Notes under the pieces: model-generated
Databases searched by the model: none
What the model was told of the DNA's origin: nothing
Seen by the model: only the letters and a program-made list of their open reading frames with translations
Source of the DNA: Aromatoleum petrolei
Lineage (GTDB): Bacteria > Pseudomonadota > Gammaproteobacteria > Burkholderiales > Rhodocyclaceae
Length of the DNA stretch: 64,000 nucleotides
NCBI RefSeq assembly: GCF_017894385.1
Contig: NZ_CP059560.1
Span: 806,001 to 870,000, forward strand
Reading direction: 5' to 3'
Shown here: piece after piece, positions 9,700 to 18,870 of the stretch
Numbering within the stretch: position 1 is the first letter of the stretch
Layout: every line of letters begins with the position of its first letter
Position numbers and translations under genes: made by a program

Positions 9700-10235
9700 T
9701 GGACACACAGGATCCGCGCGAACCCCTTGCCGCCGACCTTATCCTGGCCACGCAGCTCGATCGGGTCACAGCCGAAGCCCGCGGACACCACCGGCTGATC
9801 TTCCTGGAGTGCGTGCCCGACGACGCATTTGCCCTGTGGGCCCGCGCCAAGGCGCTCTCGGAGCCGGACGACGTGGCCTACATCCACCTCCTGGCGAGCG
9901 GCCGAGGCGTCATTTCCGGGGTCATCGTCGGCCTTGAGGTGGACGGCGACGACTTGGACGAAGACCTCAACACCGTGCTCTTCGGGCGGACTCTGGTCCT
10001 CGTGTCCGGCATCGAAAACGCCCGCCAGCAGCTGGGAGAGCGCCTGTTCCAGTGGCTGGAATGGGCCGCCATCCGGCTGCCGCTGACGGTCGCCAATACC
10101 GCGGACGCGACGCCGTTCGTAAGTCGCCTCGGGCGCCACCACGTCGCCGTCGACCAGATCCTCGACGGCCGGTTCTCGGGCACAGCCGCCGAGCTCGCGG
10201 GCCGTGTCATCAAGTCCTCACGGAAGAACCCATGA
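9699..10235 (+). CDS. ICE protein of unknown function
   Basis: A 178-residue soluble protein, no signal peptide, starting at an ATG inside the VirB4-like stop and ending inside the next start, so it is coupled on both sides. The sequence alternates hydrophobic strands and helices (HHRLIFLECVPDDAF, ISGVIVGLEVDGDDLDEDL) with an acidic central stretch. I do not recognise a family. Position suggests a cytoplasmic accessory of the T4SS. Coding is supported by the tight overlaps and balanced composition. Confidence 0.7.
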   Translation: MDTQDPREPLAADLILATQLDRVTAEARGHHRLIFLECVPDDAFALWARAKALSEPDDVAYIHLLASGRGVISGVIVGLEVDGDDLDEDLNTVLFGRTLVLVSGIENARQQLGERLFQWLEWAAIRLPLTVANTADATPFVSRLGRHHVAVDQILDGRFSGTAAELAGRVIKSSRKNP

Positions 10236-11551
10236 AGACGATGCGAAGCATTGGCGCCGCCGTCCTCCTTGGGCTCGCCGCCATGGCCCTCCAGGCCGCG
10301 GACATCCCGAGCACCCGATCCGGGCTCTATTACCGGCTGGGAGGCGGCGATTCCGCTTCGCGTGCGGCCAACCCCCACGGCGTGCCCTACAAGCTCACCC
10401 TGTCAGGGGTGGCCCGCCTCCACTACTCGTGCGGAGCCTACGACTTCGAGGTTTCGTTCCAGAACCTCATGAACCGGTTCGCGCAACTCGGCACCCAGGT
10501 CACGAACGCCGTTCAGGCCGGCATCGCCGCGTTGCCGCTGTACCTCTTCCAGCGGGCATCGCCCGGTCTGTACGAGCTATTCCAGACCTACGCGAAGAAG
10601 GCCGAGGTGGCAATCCAGATCGCCACCAAGAGCTGCGAGGAGATGGAGGCCCAGATCAAGGCCGGCGAGGATCCCTACGAGGATTTCATCCGCATGGCGC
10701 GGGGCGAGGCCTGGAAGCAGCAGGCTACCGTCACCAGGGATGTGGTGGTGGCGAAGGACAAGGTAAATGCCAGTGCCGGGAATGAGGGTATCAGTTGGAT
10801 CGGAGGGGAAAAGGCCGGGGGAGTCGCCCAGGAGCCTGTCCGAATAGTGCATGACACAGTATTCGGGGGCTTCAACGTTACAATGGGGCAATCGCCCAAG
10901 ACGCCGGCTGCAGCCTATCCTGCTGTCAAGTTGACTGCGACCTTCCCCTCTCCGGGAAGCGCCGCCACGTTTGGAACGGACGTACTTGGCGATGTGGAGA
11001 TAAGTACCTGCAAGGAAAATGCCTGCCCGGTCCCGCAGTCGAAGACCGGCCTTGGCCTGATTCAGAAGTTCGAGCTTGAAATCCCGGTCGTGCAACGGCA
11101 AGTCGACGCCGTATTTGCCAACGTCGTGCCACGCGGGACGGATCTCGCGGCGGCGTCCGCTCCCGGTATCGTCGTGACCCGCGAGCTCGTCGACGCCATT
11201 CGCGAGCTCCCTGCCATCGAGCAAGGCATTGCGCGCCAGCGCCTGGTCCAGGACGTGGCACTGGCGAGGACCGTCGACAAGGCACTGATCATCCGAAACC
11301 TGCTCCTGACGGGACGGATGATCCCTGAGGTGTACAAGACCGCCAATACACAGATCGAATCCAAGCTCGCCGAGCTGAACCGCCACATCGACGACGTGCT
11401 CTACGAGGCCAATGTCCGTAAGCGCGTCATCTCCGAGACGGCGACCATCCTGCTGGACAATTATCACGCCGCGCGCGCCGCTTCGGCCGCGAATGCCGTG
11501 CAGCAGCCGGTCGACCAGCGGCCCATGATTGACGGGCGGGTCAGGAAATGA
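10232..11551 (+). CDS. TIGR03755-family ICE protein (TraH-like, PFL_4711)
   Basis: The product has 439 residues, with a signal peptide (about 1-22) and then LYYRLGGGDSASRAANPHG, the characteristic N-terminus of this family. Two cysteines early in the mature part (SCGAYDF, KSCEEM) may form a disulfide, which fits the DsbC-like gene nearby. The C-terminal half is helical. The segment at about 10740-11060 reads as less GC-rich than its flanks and may be a mosaic replacement. It overlaps both neighbours by 4 bases. Confidence 0.83.
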   Translation: MKTMRSIGAAVLLGLAAMALQAADIPSTRSGLYYRLGGGDSASRAANPHGVPYKLTLSGVARLHYSCGAYDFEVSFQNLMNRFAQLGTQVTNAVQAGIAALPLYLFQRASPGLYELFQTYAKKAEVAIQIATKSCEEMEAQIKAGEDPYEDFIRMARGEAWKQQATVTRDVVVAKDKVNASAGNEGISWIGGEKAGGVAQEPVRIVHDTVFGGFNVTMGQSPKTPAAAYPAVKLTATFPSPGSAATFGTDVLGDVEISTCKENACPVPQSKTGLGLIQKFELEIPVVQRQVDAVFANVVPRGTDLAAASAPGIVVTRELVDAIRELPAIEQGIARQRLVQDVALARTVDKALIIRNLLLTGRMIPEVYKTANTQIESKLAELNRHIDDVLYEANVRKRVISETATILLDNYHAARAASAANAVQQPVDQRPMIDGRVRK

Positions 11552-11925
11552 CGGTTCATCCGTTGCCGTCGCGACGCCGACGCCTCGTCACTCGTCCTCT
11601 CGCCCGCTCGGTCATGGCCGCACTGCTGGCGATTGTCGGGCTCGCCGCCTTCGTCGTGGTAGCGCTGATTGCGCTCGGATTCCGCGACGATCTGGAGGTC
11701 CTGCATCAGGTCGTCGGGCGGATCAAACCGTACCTGGCCGGATTACACCTCCTCGCGATCGGCGCCCTGTGGCTTGCCTGGCCGTGGCTCACCCGCCGCT
11801 TGCCGGCGCACTGGCCCAACGAAGCCCGCGCGGCCTTCCTGGGCGCGCGCCACCGGATCTGCATCGGCTTGCTCTTCATCGAGCTCATCGTGGTGCTCGG
11901 AATTCCATTCGGCCACAGCATGTAG
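11548..11925 (+). CDS. Small ICE inner-membrane protein
   Basis: A 125-residue protein with a basic N-terminus (RRRRLVTRP) and three predicted membrane helices at about 22-46, 60-82 and 100-123. It starts with an ATG inside the previous stop and lies 11 bases before traG. I do not recognise a named family, though a small membrane protein in this slot is usual between TIGR03755 and TraG genes. Confidence 0.7.
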   Translation: MTVHPLPSRRRRLVTRPLARSVMAALLAIVGLAAFVVVALIALGFRDDLEVLHQVVGRIKPYLAGLHLLAIGALWLAWPWLTRRLPAHWPNEARAAFLGARHRICIGLLFIELIVVLGIPFGHSM

Positions 11926-11936
11926 GAGGACCTGCC

Positions 11937-13526
11937 GTGAGCGTCGACAGTTACCTGGAGCTCTTCACCACCATGTACGGTTGGGCGTTCGCGGGCATCT
12001 TTCGCGACATCCTCGTGGACACTGGCATCATCTTCCTCCCCTTCCTCTTCATCATCATCGGCACCTGGTTGCGCGCCCATGAAATGAACGCCGTCGAAGG
12101 CGCCGATGCGGCCTGGATGGTGAGGAAAATGGAGGTCGAGTTCTGGACCGCCATCTTCGTCATGGCCTTCTGCTTCACGCCGGTCGGCACCAGCCTCCAA
12201 AACGTCAGTCTCCGCCACACGCCCGCAGCGACCGCACTCAATCCGGCTCCCGCCACTGCAACCGGAACGAGCTCGGACAGCACCTACGACGATGCCTTCA
12301 GCTCGGTGCCGCAGAACCTCGCGCTGCCCCCCTGGTGGTTTTCCGTCATGGGCCTGTCTGCCGGGTTCAATGATGCGGTGCGCGGCGGCATCTCGGGCGG
12401 CTTGAGCGGCCTCCGGGAAGTGGAAGAATTCGCCCGCTCCGCCGCGGTGGAGGATCCGACCCTGCGCGCGGAGGTGCAGCGCTTCTACAACGAATGCTAC
12501 CTGCCAGGCCGGTCCCGTTATCTCGAAAATCCGCCATCCCCTGCCGCGGCTGCCGCGCTGGAGGCCTACGGCGAAGGGGATCCCGACTGGATGGGAAGCC
12601 ACGCCTTTCAGGCCGACCCGAACCTCTACCCGGCCCTGCATGCGCGTGCCGGCGTGCCGGGGTTCGCTCTCGACAAAGCCGTCCAGGATGCGGATATGGA
12701 TGCCAACACCGCAGTCCCGGACTACGGGCGCCCCACCTGTCTCGAATGGTGGGCGGATCCTGCGATCGGCGTGCGAGCCAAGCTGGTCAAGGGCGTCGGC
12801 AATCTCGCGGCGATGCCGACCTCGCTGACCGAGAAGGTGGCGCTGGTGTTCAGCCCAGTCGCCGTCGAGAAGCGGGAGGACGGATTGGCAAGGCTCGCCA
12901 CGGGGCGGTCAAATCCGGCGCTCGCGCCCGAGACGATGCTCCCCGATGACAATCGCCGCTGGTACCAGGCCTTACTCGGAGCCGGACCCGACGTCGCAGG
13001 AATGGCGGGGATGGTGAACAAGGCGCTCCACACCCAGGCTTCCCGCTTTCCCATCATCCAGTTTGCAACCCTGGCCCAGCCCCTGATCCTCATGGGCATC
13101 TACATGTTCCTGCCCCTGATCCTGGTCTTCGGGCGCTACAGCCTTCAAATCATGTTCCTGGGCGCGCTCGCCATCTTCACGGTCAAGCTTTGGGCGGTCC
13201 TCTGGTACATCGCGATGTGGATCGACGAACACCTGTGGATCGCGATGTACCCGGACGCCGAGCACCTTCTACTCAACGTCCTGCACCTGGAGTTCGACGC
13301 GGCGCTCAAGCGTAGCACCTTGAATACGCTCCTCATCGGCCTTTATCTCGGCCTACCCCTGATCTGGAGCGGGATGATGGGATGGGCGAGCCTGCACGTA
13401 GTGCATGGCATCGATGCCATGAAGCACAGTGCAATCACAGCGGGCATGGCGGCGGGCCAATCCGGAGCACATATCGCCACCCGCTTTGTTGGTGGTGTCG
13501 GGCACACACTCCGGCGGGGACGATGA
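11937..13526 (+). CDS. traG: TraG N-terminal-domain mating-pair/stabilisation protein
   Basis: The product has 529 residues from a GTG with GGAGG about 7 bases upstream. It opens VDSYLELFTTMYGWAF, has membrane helices near 25-50 and 65-85, a large periplasmic region with cysteines, and a C-terminal cluster of helices (about 375-520). This is the TraG-N (PF07916-like) architecture of inner-membrane mating-pair stabilisation proteins. The shorter length, without the F-plasmid TraG exclusion tail, is normal for GI-type systems. Confidence 0.85.
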   Translation: MSVDSYLELFTTMYGWAFAGIFRDILVDTGIIFLPFLFIIIGTWLRAHEMNAVEGADAAWMVRKMEVEFWTAIFVMAFCFTPVGTSLQNVSLRHTPAATALNPAPATATGTSSDSTYDDAFSSVPQNLALPPWWFSVMGLSAGFNDAVRGGISGGLSGLREVEEFARSAAVEDPTLRAEVQRFYNECYLPGRSRYLENPPSPAAAAALEAYGEGDPDWMGSHAFQADPNLYPALHARAGVPGFALDKAVQDADMDANTAVPDYGRPTCLEWWADPAIGVRAKLVKGVGNLAAMPTSLTEKVALVFSPVAVEKREDGLARLATGRSNPALAPETMLPDDNRRWYQALLGAGPDVAGMAGMVNKALHTQASRFPIIQFATLAQPLILMGIYMFLPLILVFGRYSLQIMFLGALAIFTVKLWAVLWYIAMWIDEHLWIAMYPDAEHLLLNVLHLEFDAALKRSTLNTLLIGLYLGLPLIWSGMMGWASLHVVHGIDAMKHSAITAGMAAGQSGAHIATRFVGGVGHTLRRGR

Positions 13527-13540
13527 TGATGGCGTCAGAC

Positions 13541-13849
13541 TCAGAAATGGACGATGGGGTCGCCGGAATATGCGCCGACTCGCTCCCCGTTGCGACCGAC
13601 AGAGATCGGTTCGCGACCATGCACCGTGTAACCGGTGTAAGCCCCCTCGGTATTGTCCAAGCCCCCAAAAGGTCCGTAGTCGAACGGCGCGATGTCATTT
13701 CGCCCGAACGCGTCAGTGCCGCGTTCATGGTTCTCTGCATCCGCATCACGCCCTGTCGTCAGGAAGAAAGCCAACGGCTTCGCCATGCCCGCCAGGAGGG
13801 CAAACGCGCAAACGAACGGCGTACGGATCAGGTTCGCAATTGGCTTCAT
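13541..13849 (-). CDS. Small secreted protein of unknown function, antisense to the tra run
   Basis: A 102-residue protein on the minus strand in the gap between traG and the dsbC-like gene. A strong AGGAGG ribosome site lies 5 bases before the ATG, and residues 1-29 form a signal-peptide-like segment. The mature part is polar with FDYGPFGGLDN and YTGYTVHG. No family recognised. Its orientation gives it a promoter separate from the transfer operon; it ends 14 bases from the traG stop. Confidence 0.6.
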   Translation of the reverse strand: MKPIANLIRTPFVCAFALLAGMAKPLAFFLTTGRDADAENHERGTDAFGRNDIAPFDYGPFGGLDNTEGAYTGYTVHGREPISVGRNGERVGAYSGDPIVHF

Positions 13850-13881
13850 ACGTGCCTCCTACACAGGTGAGGAATGTACCA

Positions 13882-14700
13882 ATGACAATCACCCACTCTG
13901 AAAAATACGCCGCCCGACCCGGTACGTACACCTCGAAGATGTACCGCGCTGTAAGTCATGTGGCGGGCGCGATCCTCCTGTCCTTCTCCCTCGGCATCGC
14001 CACGGCCGATCCGATCAAGGCGTCCGACGACATCAAGGCCGCCGTCACGCGCAACACCGCCGGACAGGTCCGGCCCGACTCGGTGGCCCCCACGCCAGTT
14101 TCCGGCATCTACGAGATCGTCAATGGAACGGACGTCTTCTATGTGGACGCGACCGGGCGCTACGCCTTCGTGGAGGGTCGCCTGGTGGACATGGTTGATC
14201 GCCGCGACCTCACGCAGGCGAGGCTCGAAGCGCTCGCGGCAATCCCCTTCGCCGATCTGCCGCTCGACCTTGCGATCAAGACGGTGCGCGGGAACGGCTC
14301 GCGGCGGCTCGCCGTGTTCGAGGATCCGGCTTGCCCTGCGTGCCGGTCGCTGCAGCCTACGCTCGCCGCACTCGACAATGTGACGATCTACACCTTCACG
14401 TACCCCGTTGTCTCCCCCGAATCGATTCCCGCAGCGGTGGCCGCCTGGTGCGGCACGGGCGGTCAACAGGCCGGTAAATGGCAGGCCTACATGGAAGGCG
14501 CGCCGGCGCCACGGCAGATCGAGCCCCACTGCGAGCCGGCCATGGAGCGGGTCGGGCGGATTGTCGAGTTCGGACGTAGCCGTGGTATCCGCAACACGCC
14601 AACCCTCGTGCTGACCAATGGGCGCCGGCTGGTCGGCACGATCCCCGGCGCCGAGCTCGAGGAAGCCCTGACGCGCGCAGCCGGGGAAGCAGGCAAGTGA
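13882..14700 (+). CDS. DsbC-like thioredoxin-fold disulfide isomerase
   Basis: The product has 272 residues. A signal segment ends near ATADP (about 20-43), a DsbC-type N-terminal dimerisation region follows (YEIVNGTDVFYVDATGRYAFVEGRLVD), then a thioredoxin fold with catalytic CPAC at residues 151-154 and a cis-proline TPT motif near 239. It should act in the periplasm, oxidising or isomerising disulfides of secreted T4SS parts. Start ATG 13882 has a GAGG site; Met20 is an alternative. The stop overlaps the next GTG start. Confidence 0.88.
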   Translation: MTITHSEKYAARPGTYTSKMYRAVSHVAGAILLSFSLGIATADPIKASDDIKAAVTRNTAGQVRPDSVAPTPVSGIYEIVNGTDVFYVDATGRYAFVEGRLVDMVDRRDLTQARLEALAAIPFADLPLDLAIKTVRGNGSRRLAVFEDPACPACRSLQPTLAALDNVTIYTFTYPVVSPESIPAAVAAWCGTGGQQAGKWQAYMEGAPAPRQIEPHCEPAMERVGRIVEFGRSRGIRNTPTLVLTNGRRLVGTIPGAELEEALTRAAGEAGK

Positions 14701-15116
14701 GCGCGACGTTGCGCCAGCTCGTCGCGTCGCTGGCCTGTACCGCCGCCCTTCCGCCCGTTCAGGCTCAGGAGCGGGTCGAGGTCTTCCTGCTCGGCACCCA
14801 GCACGTGCGCGGCACGGGAACGGCGACGGTGTATCACGTTGACGGCATGGAGCGAATCAATGCCGCCCTGTCCGCCGGGCTACCCCCCGACCCCGCTCAT
14901 GCCGAAGCGATCGCCAAGCGCCGCTTCGAGGCGCTCACCGAGGCCGACCGCCAGGCGATCGGGACCAGCGCACAGGGCCTGGCCGCGGCCATGCAGTACC
15001 GGCTCACCAAGGTGCCGGCGATCGTCTTCGATGGGGCGGCCGTGGTTTACGGCGTGGGGGACGTGAATCAGGCCCGCGCCATCTACCAGACATGGCTTGC
15101 CCGGCGCGGTCGGTAG
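14697..15116 (+). CDS. TIGR03757-family ICE protein (TrbC-like)
   Basis: A 139-residue product from a GTG overlapping the previous stop. It has a signal peptide (about 1-23, ending VQAQE), followed by RVEVFLLGTQHV and a C-terminal thioredoxin-like strand-helix pattern ending VPAIVFDGAAVVYGVGDVNQA. This is the DUF1525/TIGR03757 pattern, comparable to the C-terminal part of F-type TrbC. It lies, as expected, directly before the TraU-like gene. Confidence 0.85.
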   Translation: MSATLRQLVASLACTAALPPVQAQERVEVFLLGTQHVRGTGTATVYHVDGMERINAALSAGLPPDPAHAEAIAKRRFEALTEADRQAIGTSAQGLAAAMQYRLTKVPAIVFDGAAVVYGVGDVNQARAIYQTWLARRGR

Positions 15117-15127
15117 GAGGAAGCGGC

Positions 15128-16156
15128 ATGCGCGCGTTCTCCGTCACCCGGTCGGCCGCGACGCGACGTCTGCGCACGCTCCTGGCCGCCTGCGTCGTCA
15201 CCTGCGCGCCCCAGTCGGGCGCCTTGGAGATCACCTCCACCGCTGCCCTCCTCGCCCAGGCAGTCGCAAGCTACCCGGCCTGCGCTGCCTGGCATGTGTC
15301 GGGGATCTGCTACTGGTTGCAGTGCACGCCCGTCGGCTGCTCCATCCGCACGTCTACCCGCTTCAGCCACTTCGCCCCCGACCTGGTAGTGAGCACCTAC
15401 CACGATGTGGCCACGCACCCCTGGCCCGAGATCGGCATCCCGCTCGCAGCCGCGAGCCGAGGGCTCCTCGGGACACTGCTCGGCGTCGACTTGGCCGACA
15501 GCGCCGGCACACAATCTCAGGCCGATCGCACAGACAAGCAGCGGCGCTTCCGCGACGCGGATGTCATCGGCCATCCCGCGGCTGGACTGCCCGACCTCGT
15601 CACCTGCCCCTCGGCCGTGATTCCCTTCGTGCCCTACTACCAATCGCCCCTGGACGCGGCCGTGTGGCGTTCTTATCTGCCGGCAGAGCTCCTGCTTCCG
15701 GCCTCCTGGGTGCCGGGCATGCGCGAGGTCGGCACCTGGCCACTTAACACCTGGGGCAACCTCTATCCACGCACCGGCGAGGTGGTGCAACAGCACGAGG
15801 TCAAGGCCGCCGCGGTCCTGTCGCAGCGCATCGCCGATTTCATCACCCGACCGGCGCAGCCGCACGTCTACGCCTACGTCCCCTCGGGGGGCACGCGGCG
15901 CCGGCGCGGTCAGCTGGTGTGGGATCCGCCGCCGGCGCGGGAGAACGATCCCATGGGTGGCCTGTGGCAGATGAACGTCGCGCTCCCCACACCCTGCCAC
16001 GTCTTCGGGCTCAATGACACTGCGAGCCCAGTCTCCTACGGCGACGCCATGACCACCCGTTCCGGAAGCTACGCCTACACGCTGTGGCGTCCGTACGCCT
16101 GCTGCCGGGTGCGCGGCCAGATCTTTCTCGGCAGCATCCAGTTCGGCTTGTGGTGA
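15128..16156 (+). CDS. TIGR03756-family ICE protein (TraU-like)
   Basis: The product has 342 residues, signal peptide about 1-38, and a mature domain rich in cysteines (ACAAWHVSGICYWLQCTPVGC) ending in YTLWRPYACCRVRG. TraU-like periplasmic proteins are needed for DNA transfer and depend on disulfides, which fits the DsbC-like gene two positions upstream. ATG 15128 has GGAGGAAGCGG upstream. Confidence 0.87.
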   Translation: MRAFSVTRSAATRRLRTLLAACVVTCAPQSGALEITSTAALLAQAVASYPACAAWHVSGICYWLQCTPVGCSIRTSTRFSHFAPDLVVSTYHDVATHPWPEIGIPLAAASRGLLGTLLGVDLADSAGTQSQADRTDKQRRFRDADVIGHPAAGLPDLVTCPSAVIPFVPYYQSPLDAAVWRSYLPAELLLPASWVPGMREVGTWPLNTWGNLYPRTGEVVQQHEVKAAAVLSQRIADFITRPAQPHVYAYVPSGGTRRRRGQLVWDPPPARENDPMGGLWQMNVALPTPCHVFGLNDTASPVSYGDAMTTRSGSYAYTLWRPYACCRVRGQIFLGSIQFGLW

Positions 16157-16161
16157 ATGCG

Positions 16162-16695
16162 ATGAATCCGATCCGTTTCATCCCCATGCTGGCCGTTCTT
16201 CTCGCCGCGCCGTCCTGGTCGGCGCCCCCCCTTGCCAGCCGGCCGCCCACCGTCATCCACGACGCCGGAGGCATGCCGCTCGCGCCATACTTCGAACCGT
16301 TCGCCGACGACGTCGGCGAAGCGGCGCCGGCCCCCCAGATGCCGGCGCAACTACAGCCGCCTCAGCTCTTCCCGGTGGTCTCGACCCGCGCAGGGCCCGG
16401 TCGGTTGCTGCAGAACCCAATGCCCAGCAAGCTGCCGGGCGGACCCGGGCAGCCCATCTTCATAGTCGGCGACGACCCGGCCTCCCTCGAATGGCTGCAA
16501 CGCAATGCGGACGCATTGCGTCGGATGGGCGCGCGGGGGATCGTCGCGTCCGTAGGCACTCGGGAGGATTTCCTGCGACTGCGGGCCTCGGCCGACCTGC
16601 ATATGGTGCCTATGTCGGCCGATGCGCTCCTCGAGGCGGCCGGGATTCACGTCTGGCCCGTCCTCATCGGCGCCGACGGGGCGATTTCGCAGTAG
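16162..16695 (+). CDS. TIGR03765-family ICE protein (PFL_4695-like)
   Basis: A 177-residue exported protein: signal peptide about 1-18, then an N-terminal region with GGMPLAPYFEPF and a C-terminal domain opening IFIVGDDPASLEWLQRNAD and ending HVWPVLIG. This matches the PFL_4695 family. A GTG at 16153, inside the previous stop, is an alternative start. In many related elements this gene precedes traD; here it lies after the TraU-like gene, a rearrangement or second copy. Confidence 0.8.
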   Translation: MNPIRFIPMLAVLLAAPSWSAPPLASRPPTVIHDAGGMPLAPYFEPFADDVGEAAPAPQMPAQLQPPQLFPVVSTRAGPGRLLQNPMPSKLPGGPGQPIFIVGDDPASLEWLQRNADALRRMGARGIVASVGTREDFLRLRASADLHMVPMSADALLEAAGIHVWPVLIGADGAISQ

Positions 16696-16706
16696 GAGGT
16701 CACGCC

Positions 16707-17267
16707 ATGAATCAGAGAATCAACCTCCCGCAGGGGCTTACCATCGGCCTTGCCCTCGTCTACTCGGGCGTACCCCCGGCTGCAGACACGTCGCACGGCG
16801 ATTTCCAGCCCCTCGCCGCCGCGCTCTTCGCGGCGGTGCCGCCGGCCGCGTTGTCTCAGACAGACCGGGCCGAAATCTCGGCCCTCACCCCTCTCGCCCT
16901 GCACAACGGCGTCGTCGTGAGCAGCCTCCCCGGCTGCGAAACGGCGATGCATCCCGAGGTGATCCTCGAAGACCTGAACGGCGACGGCGGGCCAGAGGTC
17001 TTCGTCGTCGCCGGCAATACCTGCACGTCGGGTATGACGGGCAGCAGCGTCTGGCTGTTCGCCAAGCGCCTCGGCGGGCGCTGGGGCCAGCGCCTCGACG
17101 TCATGGCGGCCGCCTACCGCGTGCTGCCAACAACGACTGAGGGGTGGCACGACCTGGCCGTCGGCGGCCGTGGGTTGTGCCAAGGGGTGTGGCGCCTCGC
17201 CGCGGACGGTAGGTACCGGTACGCGCGCTCCATCAGGCCCGACGGCACACCGTGCCCAAGCCAATAG
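16707..17267 (+). CDS. Exported ICE protein with FG-GAP-like calcium-loop motif
   Basis: A 186-residue protein with GGAGG upstream of ATG 16707 and a moderately hydrophobic N-terminal segment (about 9-26) that may be a signal. The middle contains EDLNGDGGPEVFVVA, like the calcium-loop strand of FG-GAP/integrin-like repeats, and four cysteines likely to pair in the periplasm. I cannot assign a function. It lies in the same direction and spacing as the transfer genes, so an envelope role is likely. Confidence 0.6.
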   Translation: MNQRINLPQGLTIGLALVYSGVPPAADTSHGDFQPLAAALFAAVPPAALSQTDRAEISALTPLALHNGVVVSSLPGCETAMHPEVILEDLNGDGGPEVFVVAGNTCTSGMTGSSVWLFAKRLGGRWGQRLDVMAAAYRVLPTTTEGWHDLAVGGRGLCQGVWRLAADGRYRYARSIRPDGTPCPSQ

Positions 17268-17277
17268 GCGACGTGGC

Positions 17278-18195
17278 ATGAACGCCCGTATACAGCTCGC
17301 GCTCGTCCTGCTTCTGCTGGCCGGCCTCGTCTGGGCCGGCGTGGCCTACACCGATTTCCTCAAAGCGCTCGGGCAGCGGGAGAGCACGATGAACCCGGCG
17401 GTCACCAACCAGTTCGGTCACGTCGGTCTTTTCCAGTTCGGCGAGGCAGCCCTGCAGGACGCAGGCCTCTACGCCGGCGACGGCACGCCGAAGACCAACG
17501 ACTGGGCGGGCCGCTTCACCGGCAAGTACGGGGTCAATTCGCTGACCGATCTTCTCGCGAATCCCGACGCCCAGATCCAAGCGGTAACCGCTTACCACGA
17601 GCAGGAGTGGAACGCGCTCAGGAAAGTCCATGGCGCCGAAAGCTACCTGGGGACGACGATCAATGGCATCCCCATCACCGCGTCGGGTCTCGTCGCCGCG
17701 GCACACCTCGTGGGCGCTGGCGCCGTAGGGGAGTGGTTGAGATCGGGTGGGGCGACCGATCCGGCCGACGGCAACGGCACCAAGCTCGTCTCCTACCTGG
17801 GGCAGTTTGCCGGCTATACACTGGCCTTCACGCCCCCCAGCTACGCCGAGGTCCTCGCCGCCACGCCCTCAAGCGGCTCGCCGGGCGGCTATGTCCATAC
17901 CCCTGCCCCCTTGACGCCGTCGGCCGGGACAGGCTCCGCCGCCTTGCTCAAGGGCACGAGCTTCGGCTACACCTCCGCCGCCCAAGGCTTCTTCGGCGCC
18001 ACCGGCTACCAGATGGGGCAGGTCAGGCAGTTGCTGGTCGGAATTGCAGCAATGGCCCTCGTTACCTGGATCGCATGGGTCGTCGTCGCCAAGTGGCGCG
18101 GCCTGTCGGAGGGATTTGATACAAAGCGGGATCTCGCGGTCGACGTCGGCCGCGCTATTGTTCTGACATGGATTGTGCTGCTCATCATGATGTAG
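17278..18195 (+). CDS. Lytic-transglycosylase-like protein fused to a TIGR03758-like membrane tail
   Basis: The product has 305 residues. Residues 1-23 are a signal or anchor. Residues about 24-185 look like a lysozyme-fold peptidoglycan hydrolase: FLKALGQRES (catalytic-Glu context) then MNPAVTNQFGHVGLFQFG. After a proline/serine linker (about 185-220), residues about 235-305 hold two membrane helices with GATGYQMGQVRQLLVGI and WRGLSEG, resembling the 76-residue gene at 1890. T4SS elements commonly carry a wall hydrolase to open the channel path; the fusion would tether it to the inner membrane. Confidence 0.72.
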   Translation: MNARIQLALVLLLLAGLVWAGVAYTDFLKALGQRESTMNPAVTNQFGHVGLFQFGEAALQDAGLYAGDGTPKTNDWAGRFTGKYGVNSLTDLLANPDAQIQAVTAYHEQEWNALRKVHGAESYLGTTINGIPITASGLVAAAHLVGAGAVGEWLRSGGATDPADGNGTKLVSYLGQFAGYTLAFTPPSYAEVLAATPSSGSPGGYVHTPAPLTPSAGTGSAALLKGTSFGYTSAAQGFFGATGYQMGQVRQLLVGIAAMALVTWIAWVVVAKWRGLSEGFDTKRDLAVDVGRAIVLTWIVLLIMM

Positions 18196-18221
18196 GTCTG
18201 ATGACTTCCATGGAGGCGATG

Positions 18222-18854
18222 ATGAAACGAACGCCATACCTGGCCGCCCTCCTTCTGGTGGCGCCCCTGCAGCCTGCTCGCGCCGACGTGCTCGACGGCC
18301 TGATCTTCGGCGCCAAGTGCATAGGCGCTGCCGATCGCAAGGCCTGCGAGGAGCAAGCCAAACGCGAGGCTGACGAAACGCGCGAGCGAGTGCGACAGCA
18401 GTCGAGCCCGAGCGCACCGACCATGATGAATCTCGACGCGCCCGAAGATACCCTCGGCAAGAAGATCTATCGGAACTGGCGCAACAACGTGGTGTGCAAC
18501 CCATTCTCTACGCGCTCGGTTCGCGACGTCGATTCAACTTATGCGCGGGTGATGAGCCGGTACAGCTTCGTTACTCCGAACCAGGCCAAGGTTCAATCAG
18601 GAACCGGCGAGGCGGGACTCTACATCTCGGGTTATCTCCACGAGACCACTCCCGGCGCCCTTTACCGCCTCGAACAGGTAGTGCAATCGCCCGACGTGGC
18701 CAACGGCCAGCGCCAGTACAAGCTGCGGCTCGACCTCGCCCGCGACGGCTCCGGCACCCGCGTCACCGGCGAGTATTGCGTCACCACCGATGACCCCGCC
18801 GGCTGGCGGGATCTGCCGGCCAAGATCCGCTTGAGCCTCGACAATACCTTCTGA
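18222..18854 (+). CDS. Periplasmic ICE protein of unknown function
   Basis: A 210-residue protein. ATG 18222 is chosen because a GGAGG site lies 5 bases upstream; in-frame ATGs at 18201, 18210 and 18219 exist. The signal peptide ends ARADV near residue 21. A charged helix with cysteines follows (CIGAADRKACEEQAKREADETRERV), then a beta-rich region. No family recognised. It is the penultimate gene of the left-arm plus-strand run. Confidence 0.6.
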   Translation: MKRTPYLAALLLVAPLQPARADVLDGLIFGAKCIGAADRKACEEQAKREADETRERVRQQSSPSAPTMMNLDAPEDTLGKKIYRNWRNNVVCNPFSTRSVRDVDSTYARVMSRYSFVTPNQAKVQSGTGEAGLYISGYLHETTPGALYRLEQVVQSPDVANGQRQYKLRLDLARDGSGTRVTGEYCVTTDDPAGWRDLPAKIRLSLDNTF

Positions 18855-18870
18855 CCACCGGAGCCTCACC

